NCBI GenBank assembly: GCA_012735535.1
Contig: JAAYHC010000033.1
Coordinates: 1 to 47,408 of the forward strand
DNA length: 47,408 nucleotides
DNA from: Bacillota bacterium
GTDB taxonomy: Bacteria > Bacillota > UBA5301
Direction of reading: 5' to 3'
The notes under the pieces were generated by a model, which saw only the letters and a list, made by a program, of their open reading frames with translations, had not been told where the DNA came from and searched no databases. Within the stretch, counting starts at the first letter, position 1. Every line of letters begins with the position of its first letter. Position numbers and translations under genes: made by a program. Positions 35,440-44,546 of the stretch are shown here, in pieces.

Positions 35440-36627
35440 ATGGCTAACAAACGGGCGATTCTGATCGTATTAGATGGGGTGGGCATCGGCGCAGCACCGG
35501 ATGCACATCTTTATGGGGACAGTGGAGCGGCAACGCTACAACACGTCTTGGCGAGCGTAGCTGATCTGACCCTGCCGAATCTGAGTCGTTTAGGATTGTT
35601 CAGGCTGCTCAACGGGTCAGAGCAAACGAACGGAATTCTGCACGCGGCAGCTTTCGGCAAGATGATCGAACGATCGGCCGGTAAAGATACCACAACCGGC
35701 CACTGGGAGCTCGCCGGATTAATCTTGGACAAACCCTTTCCCACTTATCCGCAGGGTTTCCCCCCCGAAATTATCAACGAGTTTACCAAACGAATCGGTC
35801 GCGGTATCTTAGGTAATTATCCGGCTTCCGGGACCGTGATTATCGAAGAGCTCGGCGAGGAGCATCTCCGGACAGGCTTTCCGATTGTATATACCTCAGC
35901 CGACAGCGTCTTTCAAATTGCAGCCCATGAAGAGATTATTCCACCTGAATTATTATATGAGTATTGTCAGATCGCCCGCGAGATTCTCCAGGGTCCGCAT
36001 GCGGTGGGGAGAGTAATTGCTCGCCCATTCATTGGACAACCCGGCGAATTTCAACGCACGCCGCGCAGGCGCGACTTTAGCTTGGCGCCGACCGGTCCTA
36101 CCGTGTTGGATCTGATTGCCGGCAGCGGCCAACAGGTGCACGGTGTCGGCAAGATAAATGATATTTTCGCCGGTCGAGGGCTGACCAGCTCGGTGCAGAC
36201 CAAGGATAATGCTGCCGGCATCCGTGAAACTCTCACCTGGTTGCGCCAAGAGAAGGCGGGCGGGTTGCTCTTTGCCAATTTAGTTGATTTCGACACCAAG
36301 TATGGGCACCGCAACGATCCCTTCGGCTTTGCTCAAGCCCTAAGTGAGTTTGATGCTTGTCTTCCGGAGCTCCTGGCGGAGCTCTCGGGAGATGATCTCT
36401 TGATTATTACTGCCGATCACGGGTGTGATCCCGGCTTCCCCGGTACCGATCATACGCGGGAACTGGTGCCTCTATTGGTGTACAACCCATTGATTGCAGG
36501 CCCGATCGACCTCGGGGTGCGCCAAACCTTTGCTGATGTCGCGGCTAGTGTAGCTGAGTGGCTTAATGTGGCCAAACCTGCCAATGGCATGAGCTTTCTG
36601 GACCGGCTGAAAGGGGTAAAAGCATGA
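35440..36627 (+). CDS. deoB: Phosphopentomutase
   Basis: DeoB interconverts ribose (deoxyribose) 1- and 5-phosphates in nucleoside salvage. It is an alkaline-phosphatase superfamily enzyme. Metal sites are seen at [29 protein letters not shown] with the catalytic Thr, and [19 protein letters not shown]. Length is 395 residues. It overlaps pdp by four bases (ATGA). The 94-base gap upstream contains TTGCCA (35352-35357) and, 17 bases on, TAATTT (35375-35380), only a weak promoter match. Confidence 0.96.
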   Translation: MANKRAILIVLDGVGIGAAPDAHLYGDSGAATLQHVLASVADLTLPNLSRLGLFRLLNGSEQTNGILHAAAFGKMIERSAGKDTTTGHWELAGLILDKPFPTYPQGFPPEIINEFTKRIGRGILGNYPASGTVIIEELGEEHLRTGFPIVYTSADSVFQIAAHEEIIPPELLYEYCQIAREILQGPHAVGRVIARPFIGQPGEFQRTPRRRDFSLAPTGPTVLDLIAGSGQQVHGVGKINDIFAGRGLTSSVQTKDNAAGIRETLTWLRQEKAGGLLFANLVDFDTKYGHRNDPFGFAQALSEFDACLPELLAELSGDDLLIITADHGCDPGFPGTDHTRELVPLLVYNPLIAGPIDLGVRQTFADVAASVAEWLNVAKPANGMSFLDRLKGVKA

Positions 36628-37931
36628 ATCCGGTGGCTATTATTAAGAAAAAGCGCGATGGTCATGAACTGACCGCGGAAGAGATTCGCTTCTTTGTTGC
36701 GGGCTTGGTTTCCGGTGAGTTTGCCGATTATCAGGCGGCGGCTCTGTGCATGGCCGTCTTTTTTCAGGGGATGACTCCGGCTGAGACCGCCGAACTGACC
36801 TTGGCGATGGCAGAGTCAGGGCAGATGGTGGATTTGTCGACTATCGACGGGATTAAGGTGGATAAACACAGTACCGGCGGGGTTGCCGATACCACAACTT
36901 TGGTTTTGGCTCCGTTGGTTGCTGCTGCCGGGGCGCGTGTAGCCAAGATGTCCGGGCGCGGACTCGGCCATACCGGTGGGACCATTGATAAACTCGAGGC
37001 AATCCCCGGATTTCGCACCGAGTTAGCGCAAGAGGAGTTCCTCGCCTGTGTTAATTCGGTGGGCTTATCGGTGATTGGGCAATCGCAAGACCTGGCCCCG
37101 GCCGATAAGATTTTGTATGCCTTGAGAGATGTTACCGGAACCGTGGAAAGCATCCCCTTGATTGCCAGCAGCATTATGTCGAAAAAGATTGCCGCCGGCG
37201 CCGAGGGTATTGTCCTCGATGTCAAAGTGGGCAAAGGGGCATTCATGAAAGACCTGGCCCTCGCTAAAGAATTAGCCGAAACGATGGTGGAGATAGGCAA
37301 ATCGGTGGGCCGACAGACCGTTGCCTGTCTCACCGATATGAATCAACCCTTAGGAAAGGCTATCGGAAACTCACTCGAAGTTTATGAGGCTATTCGGGTC
37401 CTCAAGGGGCAGGGGCCGGAGAGACTGTGCCAGGTCTGCTTAACGTTAGGAGCCCAGATGCTCTATTTGGCTTCGGGGCGGACGACTGATCCGGACACGG
37501 CTTATCACGTGTTGGAGGCCAAATTGAACTCGGGCGAAGCCTTGGAGACCTTCGCGCGTTGGATTCACGCCCAAGGTGGTCCGGCAGATTTGGTCGAGCG
37601 TCCGGAAGCTTATCTGCCTTTAGCGCCGGAGGTGGTTGTTACCGCAACCAGTGGAGGGTACATAACAGATATCGATCCCCTCAGCCTCGGCCTGGTTGCC
37701 CTGGAACTGGGTGCCGGGAGGAAACGCAAAGGTGAGCCGATTGATCATGGTGTCGGCGTGGCTCTGGAGGTCGGCGTGGGTCAGCTGGTTGCACCGGGCG
37801 ATCTACTGGCCAGAATCTATGCGCGTACGGCCGCCCAAGCCAAACAGGCTGTGGCCCAGGTGCGCCAGGCAATCACGATCGAACCTGTCCCACCGACAGC
37901 CAGCTCCTTGATTTACCAGATACTCGCTTAG
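36624..37931 (+). CDS. pdp: Pyrimidine-nucleoside phosphorylase
   Basis: This enzyme phosphorolyses uridine and thymidine to the base plus (deoxy)ribose 1-phosphate, the substrate of the preceding mutase. The signature [20 protein letters not shown] followed by [19 protein letters not shown] is present, as are [20 protein letters not shown] and the C-terminal domain. Length is 435 residues. It is coupled to deoB. The deoB-pdp-dacF-spoIIA order is familiar in Bacilli and Clostridia. Confidence 0.96.
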   Translation: MNPVAIIKKKRDGHELTAEEIRFFVAGLVSGEFADYQAAALCMAVFFQGMTPAETAELTLAMAESGQMVDLSTIDGIKVDKHSTGGVADTTTLVLAPLVAAAGARVAKMSGRGLGHTGGTIDKLEAIPGFRTELAQEEFLACVNSVGLSVIGQSQDLAPADKILYALRDVTGTVESIPLIASSIMSKKIAAGAEGIVLDVKVGKGAFMKDLALAKELAETMVEIGKSVGRQTVACLTDMNQPLGKAIGNSLEVYEAIRVLKGQGPERLCQVCLTLGAQMLYLASGRTTDPDTAYHVLEAKLNSGEALETFARWIHAQGGPADLVERPEAYLPLAPEVVVTATSGGYITDIDPLSLGLVALELGAGRKRKGEPIDHGVGVALEVGVGQLVAPGDLLARIYARTAAQAKQAVAQVRQAITIEPVPPTASSLIYQILA

Positions 37932-38019
37932 GTCAGCCGGTTGGTTAACCGTATAATTCAAGACACCTGGCATACACTTATCATGAAGATTCCCGCCATC
38001 TTTTAAAGGGGGTTTCAAC

Positions 38020-39186
38020 ATGCTTACGCGGTGTAGACCAGGTGTTTTATTACTGCTCTTGGCGGTTGTACTTTTTTCACTACCGGTCGAGGCGGTCACC
38101 TTACCAATCAAAGCCAAATCGGCAATTCTGATGGAAGCCCAAACCGGTGAGGTGCTTTATGAGCACAATGCGGATGAAAAACTCCCGATTGCCAGTGTGA
38201 CCAAGATCATGACCATGGCCCTGGCCTTAGAGGCTTTACGCAACCAGAAGGTGACCATGGACGATGTGATCGTCGGCAGCTACCTGGCCAAATCAATGGG
38301 TGGAACCCAGATCTGGCTAGAGGAAGGCGAGCAAATGTCCTTACGGGATATGCTCTATGCGGTAGCCGTGGGCTCAGCCAACGATTGTGCGGTAGCTATC
38401 GCCGAGTATCTCGCCGGCTCGGTGGAGTCTTTTGTGGCGATCATGAACGAAAGAGCCGCAGAGCTCGGCATGACCAACACCCATTTCGTTAATCCGACCG
38501 GGTTAGATGCCCCGGACCATTATTCGACCGCCCGGGATGTCGCCATCTTATCCCGTTACGCCTTGACCTTACCTCACTTAACCACCCTGACTTCCACCTG
38601 GGAGTACTGGGTGCGCAAGGGGACGCCGCAAGAGGTCTGGTTGACTACCTTTAACAAATTGATCAAGCAATACCCGGGTTGTGATGGACTGAAAACAGGA
38701 TATACCAGTAAGGCCGGATACTGCCTCTCCGCCACTGCTAGTCGTGACGGTTTACGTTTGATTGCTGTGGTTTTAGGTGCTAGCACCGCACAAAACCGGA
38801 CTGACTCCATTAAGGCCTTATTGGACTATGGCTTTCAAATGTACAAATCCGAGAAGCTCGTCACCAAAGGCGAGCCTTTGGGCGAAGTTAAGGTGCTGCA
38901 TGGCCTGGCGGATAAGGTCGAAATTGTTTCCGGAGACGATTTGGTCTATCCGGTCAAGCGGGGAGAGAGCCTCGATTTGACCAAGGAAATCCGGGTTCCC
39001 GAGTACGTAGAGGCGCCGATTAATACGGGAGAAGAGCTCGGAGAAATCGTTTTTAAGGATGCGGCCGGCAATGTGGTAGCTAAAACGCCAATTATCGCTC
39101 AGTCTGGGGTGGAACGGGCCGGTTTTGGAAAAATCGTCGGTCAGACGATGCGACAAATGCTCAAAGCGCTCTTTTTCAGAAACTGA
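38020..39186 (+). CDS. dacF: D-alanyl-D-alanine carboxypeptidase DacF
   Basis: This is a low-molecular-weight penicillin-binding protein that trims peptidoglycan stem peptides, often spore cortex related. It has a signal peptide (about residues 1-26) and three active-site motifs: S-V-T-K in PIASVTKIMTM, SAN in GSANDCAVAIAEYL, and KTG in CDGLKTGYTSKAGYCLS. A PBP5-type C-terminal domain and a final amphipathic helix that may anchor it follow. Length is 388 residues. RBS AAAGGGGG is upstream of ATG. In the 88-base upstream gap there is a GTATA at about 37950, but no convincing SigF or SigG -10. Confidence 0.94.
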   Translation: MLTRCRPGVLLLLLAVVLFSLPVEAVTLPIKAKSAILMEAQTGEVLYEHNADEKLPIASVTKIMTMALALEALRNQKVTMDDVIVGSYLAKSMGGTQIWLEEGEQMSLRDMLYAVAVGSANDCAVAIAEYLAGSVESFVAIMNERAAELGMTNTHFVNPTGLDAPDHYSTARDVAILSRYALTLPHLTTLTSTWEYWVRKGTPQEVWLTTFNKLIKQYPGCDGLKTGYTSKAGYCLSATASRDGLRLIAVVLGASTAQNRTDSIKALLDYGFQMYKSEKLVTKGEPLGEVKVLHGLADKVEIVSGDDLVYPVKRGESLDLTKEIRVPEYVEAPINTGEELGEIVFKDAAGNVVAKTPIIAQSGVERAGFGKIVGQTMRQMLKALFFRN

Positions 39187-39205
39187 AATCAGCGCTGCAA
39201 ATTTG

Positions 39206-39234
39206 GAAGGAATCCCCTTTGCTATGTGGAATGT
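39206..39234 (+). promoter_or_regulatory. Predicted SigH promoter for spoIIAA-spoIIAB-sigF
   Basis: GAAGGAATC (39206-39214), 11 bases, then GTGGAATGT (39226-39234) agrees well with the Bacillus SigH consensus RnAGGAwww N11-12 RnnGAATww. It lies 30 bases before the spoIIAA ATG, between dacF and spoIIAA. This is where the SigH-dependent spoIIA promoter is expected. Confidence 0.65.
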
Positions 39235-39263
39235 GAGCAGTAAACTAGCGAGGGGGGAACTCA

Positions 39264-39602
39264 ATGAAGTTGCAGCTAGAAAAGATTGGGCGGACTCTGG
39301 TTGCTCGCATCAGCGGTGAACTTGATTTAGAGTCCGCTCCGCTTTTTAGAGAAAAGATCGATGAGGCACTGTTGGAATACGAGATGATTAACAGATTGGT
39401 ACTTAATCTGGCCGAGGTGGATTTTGTGGACAGCTCCGGTCTGGGCGTGATTCTCGGTAGGTATAAAAAGATTCGCTCCCGCATGGGTTCAATGTTTCTG
39501 GTGAACGTCAACCCCAGTGTTGCCAAGGTATTTGAGCTCAGCGGGCTTTTTAAAATCATTCCGGCGAAAGATTCCGAGCAGGAAGCTATCCAGTCGAGCT
39601 AG
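39264..39602 (+). CDS. spoIIAA: Anti-sigma F factor antagonist
   Basis: SpoIIAA is a STAS-domain protein. When dephosphorylated it releases SigF from SpoIIAB in the forespore. The phosphorylatable serine lies in NLAEVDFVDSSGLGVILGRY. Length is 112 residues. The strong RBS AGGGGGGAA precedes ATG 39264. It is the first gene of a three-gene operon and ends in TAG just before spoIIAB. Confidence 0.95.
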   Translation: MKLQLEKIGRTLVARISGELDLESAPLFREKIDEALLEYEMINRLVLNLAEVDFVDSSGLGVILGRYKKIRSRMGSMFLVNVNPSVAKVFELSGLFKIIPAKDSEQEAIQSS

Positions 39603-39613
39603 GAGGACCAACT

Positions 39614-40096
39614 ATGCCTGAACAATCCGCAACCCGCTCCGACAATTTTGTCCAGCTCACTTTCTTGTCCAAACCTGAGAATGTAGCTTTCGCTCGCGTA
39701 GCTATTGCCGCCTTCGCCGCTCAGCTGCCATTTACCTTGGAGGAGATTGACGAAATCAAGGTGGCAACGAGCGAGGCGGTTTCCAACTGTGTTATTCATG
39801 GATATCCCGATTCTCTCGGCATTGTGACCCTGCGAGCCGATCTCGTCGACGGTTCCCTGCGCTTAGAAGTTAAAGATGAGGGGGTTGGTATTGCCGATTT
39901 AGCGGCGGCCAAGGAGGCGACCTTTTCCACCGATCCTGAACGGATGGGCCTTGGCCTGGTCTTTATGGAGTCGTTTATGGATGAGATGCATATCGAATCA
40001 GCACCGGGTCGGGGGACTACGGTGGTAATGACCAAGCGCCCGACAAGTTCCGCCCAGGAGAACGTCAATGACCGGCAGTCAGACCATGAATTATGA
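39614..40096 (+). CDS. spoIIAB: Anti-sigma F factor / serine kinase
   Basis: SpoIIAB holds SigF inactive and phosphorylates SpoIIAA. The GHKL ATPase boxes are visible: IKVATSEAVSNCVIHGYPD (N box), VKDEGVGIAD (G1) and RMGLGLVFMESFMDE (G2). The final GTTVVMTK follows. Length is 160 residues, slightly longer than the Bacillus protein at both ends. The 3' end overlaps sigF by 29 bases. Confidence 0.95.
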   Translation: MPEQSATRSDNFVQLTFLSKPENVAFARVAIAAFAAQLPFTLEEIDEIKVATSEAVSNCVIHGYPDSLGIVTLRADLVDGSLRLEVKDEGVGIADLAAAKEATFSTDPERMGLGLVFMESFMDEMHIESAPGRGTTVVMTKRPTSSAQENVNDRQSDHEL

Positions 40097-40850
40097 GACT
40101 CGCGGCATTTTGGAAACCGAACCGCTCAGCGCCGAGGAACTAAATGCTCTGCTAGCCAAGGCCAAGCAAGGTGATCTCGCAGCCCGAGATCGAGTGGTCC
40201 AAGCAAACTTGCGTCTGGTAGCCTCGGTTACCAAGCGTTTTCTTAGCTTTGGCTACGAATTCGATGACCTTTTCCAGATCGGCTGTTTTGGTTTACTCAA
40301 AGCGATTGAGCGCTTTGAGCTTGAACGGGGCTTAATGTTTTCAACCTATGCCGTACCGCTAATAATCGGAGAGATTCGCAGCTTTATTCGTGACGATGGT
40401 CCGGTGAAAATCAGCCGCAGTATCAGGGAACGGTATTTGAAAGTGGAGGCGATCAGGCGCAAATATGTTAACGAATACGGGGAAGAACCGTCCCTGGCCG
40501 AATTGGCCGAGCTCACCGGTATTAGCGCCGAAGAATTGGTGGTCATCCTCGATGCGTCTGCCGCACCGGTCTCTTTAGACGAGACCATATACGAGGGTGA
40601 AGGTCGCTCAATTACCCGCCAGGAGGTCATCCCGTCTCCGGAAAGTAACTTGGACCAACTGACCGATAAATTAACTCTAGAAAAAGCGATCACAGCCCTG
40701 CCTGAACGCGAACGCCAAATCTTGCTGCTGCGGTATATCCAAAAATGGTCGCAGGCGCAGATCGCCGAGCGATTTGGAATTTCTCAAGTACACGTCTCCC
40801 GCCTGTTACGTAAAGCCTTAAAACAAGCCCAAGAAGCCTTAGAGTCCTAA
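40068..40850 (+). CDS. sigF: RNA polymerase sporulation sigma factor SigF
   Basis: This is the first forespore-specific sigma factor. Region 2 reads FQIGCFGLLKAIERFELERG and FSTYAVPLIIGEIRSFIRDD, region 3 VKISRSIRERYLKVEAIRRK, and region 4 ends WSQAQIAERFGISQVHVSRL. Length is 260 residues. ATG 40068 is set by AGGAG at 40056-40060. Co-transcription with spoIIAA and spoIIAB keeps the inhibitor and sigma in balance. Confidence 0.95.
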   Translation: MTGSQTMNYETRGILETEPLSAEELNALLAKAKQGDLAARDRVVQANLRLVASVTKRFLSFGYEFDDLFQIGCFGLLKAIERFELERGLMFSTYAVPLIIGEIRSFIRDDGPVKISRSIRERYLKVEAIRRKYVNEYGEEPSLAELAELTGISAEELVVILDASAAPVSLDETIYEGEGRSITRQEVIPSPESNLDQLTDKLTLEKAITALPERERQILLLRYIQKWSQAQIAERFGISQVHVSRLLRKALKQAQEALES

Positions 40851-40851
40851 G

Positions 40852-40889
40852 AACCTCCCTAGAGATCATAAACATGACCGGGAGGTTTT
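40852..40889 (+). terminator. Hairpin after sigF, overlapping the spmA ribosome binding site
   Basis: AACCTCCC (40852-40859) pairs with GGGAGGTT (40880-40887), followed by TTT and then ATTATT. It is a plausible terminator of the spoIIA operon. The 3' arm contains GGGAGG (40880-40885), the only RBS of spmA (ATG 40893). In any readthrough RNA that RBS would be paired with the 5' arm. Confidence 0.6.
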
Positions 40890-40892
40890 ATT

Positions 40893-41477
40893 ATGGTCAA
40901 TACTTTGTGGCTGGCGATGATCTTGGGCGGGATTGCTTATGCTGTTTACGCGGGAACTCTGGCCGAACTGACCCCGGCGATCTTTGCGGCTGCCGAGACC
41001 GCAGTGCAGCTAATCATTGGGATGCTCGGGGTAATGGCTTTTTGGCTGGGCATGGCGAAAGTGATGGAGCGGAGCGGTTTAATGCAGCTGTTCGTCCGGA
41101 TATTGCAGCCAATCATTAGGCCGATTTTTCCGTCGATCCCGCGTGGCCATCCGGCTCTGGGTTCTATCCTATTAAATCTCACCGCTAATCTGCTTGGTTT
41201 AGGGAACGCCGCCACTCCACTCGGTTTAGCGGCCATGAAACAATTGCAGACCCTTAATCCCAGACCGCGGGAGGCCTCTGATGCGATGTGCACTTTCCTC
41301 GCCCTCAACACATCCTGTATTACCCTGATTCCGAGCACCGTAATAGCGGTACGAGCCGCCAGTGGGGCAGCTAGACCAACAGATATCATCGGAACGACGA
41401 TCATCTCCACGCTTGTCGCGACTTCTGTGGCGTTGCTCATGGATCGGCTTTTGAGGCAGGTGAGGAGAGGCAGATGA
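40893..41477 (+). CDS. spmA: Spore maturation protein A
   Basis: SpmA is a membrane protein needed for spore core dehydration in Bacillus. It belongs to the nucleoside-recognition (Gate) domain group. The 194-residue protein has several hydrophobic helices and the conserved LNLTANLLGLGNAATPLGLA segment. It overlaps spmB by four bases. The RBS lies inside the hairpin of the preceding terminator. Confidence 0.92.
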   Translation: MVNTLWLAMILGGIAYAVYAGTLAELTPAIFAAAETAVQLIIGMLGVMAFWLGMAKVMERSGLMQLFVRILQPIIRPIFPSIPRGHPALGSILLNLTANLLGLGNAATPLGLAAMKQLQTLNPRPREASDAMCTFLALNTSCITLIPSTVIAVRAASGAARPTDIIGTTIISTLVATSVALLMDRLLRQVRRGR

Positions 41478-42004
41478 GTCTGGTGATCTCGGGAATTGCT
41501 CAATGGTTTGTCCCGGTGCTGATCTTGCTGGTGCTCGGCTTTGCGCAGTGGCGCAGGGTAAAGGTATTTGAAGCCTTTACCGAAGGGGCCAAAGAATCGC
41601 TCAGCGTGGCTTCGGCAATCTTTCCTTTCTTGTTGGCGATGTTGGTGGCGATTGCGGTACTTCGAGCGTCCGGACTGCTAGCTCTGGTGGCAGGACTCTG
41701 CGGCACCATCCTCACACCGCTGGGTATTCCCGCGGAGGTTCTGCCGATGGCATTAATGCGGCCAATCTCCGGTAGCGGTTCGTTGGGGGTCTTGACGGAT
41801 CTTTTCAAACAGTATGGCCCCGATAGTTTGATCGGACGCATCGCGTCTACTATGCAAGGGAGCACGGAAACAACTATTTATGTTTTGGCAGTTTATTTTG
41901 GCTCGGTCGGCATCAGTAATTATCGCCATGCTTTAGTGGTCGGTTTAGTAGCTGACTTAGCGGCATTTTTGGCTGCCGTCTGGGTGTGTAAGCTGATCTT
42001 CTGA
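41474..42004 (+). CDS. spmB: Spore maturation protein B
   Basis: SpmB is the partner of SpmA, with the same Gate-type fold. Typical segments are MRPISGSGSLGVLTDLF and STMQGSTETTIYVLAVYFGS. It is 176 residues with about five hydrophobic helices. Coupled to spmA by an ATGA overlap. Confidence 0.92.
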   Translation: MSLVISGIAQWFVPVLILLVLGFAQWRRVKVFEAFTEGAKESLSVASAIFPFLLAMLVAIAVLRASGLLALVAGLCGTILTPLGIPAEVLPMALMRPISGSGSLGVLTDLFKQYGPDSLIGRIASTMQGSTETTIYVLAVYFGSVGISNYRHALVVGLVADLAAFLAAVWVCKLIF

Positions 42005-42014
42005 GAAAGGAGTT

Positions 42015-43478
42015 TTGCGGGAAAAAACGAAAAAGCCTACTGTTAAGGGGGTGAAAAGGGTGAGGTCAGCGCTATCGCTTTATTGGCCCTTTCCCGTGGT
42101 CGTGATCGGCCTAGTCGGAATCTTTTTCTTCGGTGGTTTGGTGCCGGTGGAGCCGTCAGTCCTCAGCAACCTTTATTTCATCCCCATTGCGGCAAGTGCG
42201 GTCACTGCATCGGCTGCCTTTGTCAGTTTTACGGTAGCGGTTGCCGGGCTGTTGGCGAATATTTCCCTGGGTCGTGTTGATTTGATCTTATGGACAAGTT
42301 TTGCCCTCGTCGGGTGGTTAGCTCTGTATGCCGTTTACCGTCAGCGTGACCAGGCTAGGCGGAGCCAGCAGGAATATCAACTATTGGCTGAGCAGCATGT
42401 GGCTTGTCAGGAGCATTTCGACAATTACTCCAACACGTTAATCCGCAAGAATCATGAGTTGGAAAAGAAAGTCGCTGAATTATCAACGTTATATGGGTTA
42501 AGCACCTCGGTGACCACGACGACCGATCTAAAAAAGATCTACTTAAAAGTTTGTGATGCCGTATCGAAACTGTGCGCCTATGACTCTTTTGTCTTTTTCG
42601 AGACCGGACCGACGCCGCAGGCGTTGGTGGCCAAAGAAACTTCCGGTTTGTTTTCGCCCTGGAGAATAGGTGATATCATCTCTTATGAACACGGGTTAAT
42701 CGGGCATTATGCGGCGTTAGGGCAGATGGCATTAATCGAGGATGTCAAACAGCAAGCACTAACTCGTCCAACCGCTGAAGAGGAATGGTTCAGGTCTTTA
42801 ATGATAGTGCCGGTAGCGGTCCATAATCAGCTACTGGCGGTGCTCGTTTTGGCTAGAGCCGAGCAGCCCGCATTTTCACGCAATGAGTTTTATATTATTC
42901 AAAGCTTGGCTAGCCAGATCGGAGCGGCCATCCACCGCAGCCTGCTGTATCGGCGTCTGGAGGAGATGGCCAATACTGATGAGCTGACCGGACTCTGTAA
43001 CCGGCGCCAATTTGAGGAGACGCTGCGCCACGAATTTGCCCGAGCAGCCAGGTATCAGCAGGTGCTAACGGTAGCCTTACTGGACGTTGATCACTTTAAA
43101 CACTACAATGATACTCATGGTCATCTAGCTGGTGACCGGTTACTGCAAGAGGTTGGAGCGATCATTAAAGAGTCGATCCGGGAGGTGGACCTAGCGGCGC
43201 GTTACGGCGGCGAAGAGTTTGTTTTAGTTTTACCCAATACTACTGCGGAAGAGGCGCATCATGTCGTCGAACGTATTCGGACGCGAATCCGGCAGTTGGC
43301 GATGCCTGGTGCTGAGGAACAGCCCTTGGGCCATTTTTCGGTCAGTATCGGTCTGGCGGCTTATCCGCAAGATGCTGCCGATGCCGAGTCTCTGCTCAAC
43401 TGTGCTGATATCGCTCTGTATAAAGCCAAAGAACTTGGTCGGGACAGAACGGTCTATTATGCTGTCGGTAGTCCATAG
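42015..43478 (+). CDS. Membrane-bound diguanylate cyclase with a GAF domain
   Basis: This is a 487-residue protein. About four hydrophobic segments lie within residues 20-120. A coiled region and a GAF domain (about 155-310) follow, then a GGDEF domain. The active site reads ARYGGEEFVLVLPN, a functional GGEEF form, and VALLDVDHFKHYNDTHGHLAGD holds the metal-binding Asp. An inhibitory I-site (REVD) lies five residues before GGEEF, so product inhibition by c-di-GMP is likely. The start is TTG 42015 with AAAGGAG upstream. It follows spmB by 10 bases but no link to sporulation is proven. Confidence 0.9.
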   Translation: MREKTKKPTVKGVKRVRSALSLYWPFPVVVIGLVGIFFFGGLVPVEPSVLSNLYFIPIAASAVTASAAFVSFTVAVAGLLANISLGRVDLILWTSFALVGWLALYAVYRQRDQARRSQQEYQLLAEQHVACQEHFDNYSNTLIRKNHELEKKVAELSTLYGLSTSVTTTTDLKKIYLKVCDAVSKLCAYDSFVFFETGPTPQALVAKETSGLFSPWRIGDIISYEHGLIGHYAALGQMALIEDVKQQALTRPTAEEEWFRSLMIVPVAVHNQLLAVLVLARAEQPAFSRNEFYIIQSLASQIGAAIHRSLLYRRLEEMANTDELTGLCNRRQFEETLRHEFARAARYQQVLTVALLDVDHFKHYNDTHGHLAGDRLLQEVGAIIKESIREVDLAARYGGEEFVLVLPNTTAEEAHHVVERIRTRIRQLAMPGAEEQPLGHFSVSIGLAAYPQDAADAESLLNCADIALYKAKELGRDRTVYYAVGSP

Positions 43479-43634
43479 ATTACCACCCATTCTTGGATAC
43501 ATTTCCTTGCAGGCGGATGAGGCCTAAATCTCGAATCAACTAGTACAATCGCATAGTTCCTGGGCACCCGAAACGTCGCAGTCAACGATGTAACAGTCAT
43601 TACAGCATTAGTCGCAGGAAAGGTGGTAACAATC

Positions 43635-44201
43635 ATGATTGAAGGAGAACGGGTCTATTTGCGTCCTTTAACAGAGGATGACTTGCCGAAGGTATTGGCG
43701 TGGAATCTGGATCAAGAGTTAAGTGAGTATTTGGATAGCGAACTCCCGGTCACGCCAGCAGAATGTCAACAATGGTTTGCTCAGCTGAAAAGCGATCGCT
43801 ATGCCCAGGTTTTTGGCATTGTACTCTATCATAATCATCTTTTAATCGGCGATGTAGAGCTGATCAATATCACGTGGCGCAACGGCCATGCCGAGCTACG
43901 TATCAGAATCGGGGAGAAGGATTACTGGGATCAAGGTCTGGGCACGGAAACTCTCCGCTTACTTCTCGGATACGCTTTTCACCAATTGAAACTGGAACGA
44001 ATTTATCTCAGAGTGTATGCGACCAATCGGCGGGCGATCCAATGTTACCGTAAGGCCGGTTTTTCTTTTGAGGGCAAGCTCAAACGAAGTCGACACTTGC
44101 CGGATGGCCATGATACGATTATCTTAATGCACATCCTGCGCGAGGAGTTTCTGGAGCTGGAGAAAGCCTGGCGGAAAGAACTGTCACGCCAGGTAGGGTA
44201 G
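43635..44201 (+). CDS. GNAT family N-acetyltransferase (RimJ/RimL-like)
   Basis: This is a 188-residue acetyltransferase of the type that modifies protein N termini or small molecules. It begins MIEGERVYLRPLTEDDLPKV. The acetyl-CoA region is RIGEKDYWDQGLGTETLRLL, followed by RIYLRVYATNRRAIQCYRKA and GFSFEGKLKR. ATG 43635 is preferred, with AAAGGTGG upstream. The 156 bases before it show no promoter I can defend. The substrate is unknown. Confidence 0.88.
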   Translation: MIEGERVYLRPLTEDDLPKVLAWNLDQELSEYLDSELPVTPAECQQWFAQLKSDRYAQVFGIVLYHNHLLIGDVELINITWRNGHAELRIRIGEKDYWDQGLGTETLRLLLGYAFHQLKLERIYLRVYATNRRAIQCYRKAGFSFEGKLKRSRHLPDGHDTIILMHILREEFLELEKAWRKELSRQVG

Positions 44202-44276
44202 TGTGCTTTGAATAGGTACTGGCCGACTCGCATAACCTATGGTCAGAAAGGGTTGTATGCTAGGAGGCCACATTTT

Positions 44277-44450
44277 ATGGATTACGATTCTCATTATCGT
44301 GCCTTTCGCCAGTACGCCCGGTTGAGAAGCCAGCTTAAGGCCGCTCATACCGATGTGTTGGAAAAAATCATGCTGCGCCGCCGGATGAAAAACCTCGCTG
44401 ATTTCTGTATTATTCGCTCAGCTGAGGATAGAAGGAGAAAAATTGAATAA
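44277..44450 (+). CDS. Small basic protein of unknown function
   Basis: This is a 57-residue frame starting at ATG 44277 with AGGAGG (44262-44267) 9 bases upstream. The sequence is mostly charged and helical, rich in Arg and Lys, for example LRSQLKAAHTDVLEKIMLRR. It has no membrane segment, signal or cysteine pair. I do not recognise the family. The good RBS and position between two genes support a real gene. Confidence 0.55.
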   Translation: MDYDSHYRAFRQYARLRSQLKAAHTDVLEKIMLRRRMKNLADFCIIRSAEDRRRKIE

Positions 44451-44463
44451 CAGAGAACATAAT

Positions 44464-44546
44464 ACCCATCTCCAAGGCATTTTGAGGTGATGGGTCATGG
44501 GTTACCGCAAGATAATATACTACCTCCTGCTTGGAGGTATTTTTTT
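44464..44546 (+). promoter_or_regulatory. Two hairpins, the second terminator-like, spanning the start of the SLH-protein gene
   Basis: ACCCATC (44464-44470) pairs with GATGGGT (44489-44495), partly covering the RBS GAGGTGA. Downstream, TACCTCC (44521-44527) pairs exactly with GGAGGTA (44533-44539) across TGCTT and is followed by seven T residues (44540-44546). The second hairpin has all features of an intrinsic terminator, yet lies in codons 9-17 of the gene starting at 44497. Confidence 0.55.

Noticed and set aside
37945-37985. SigF/SigG promoter before dacF (GTATA, 15 bases, CATACACTTA)
   Set aside because: The -35 element fits, but the -10 agrees poorly with either consensus. It is too weak to list as a feature.
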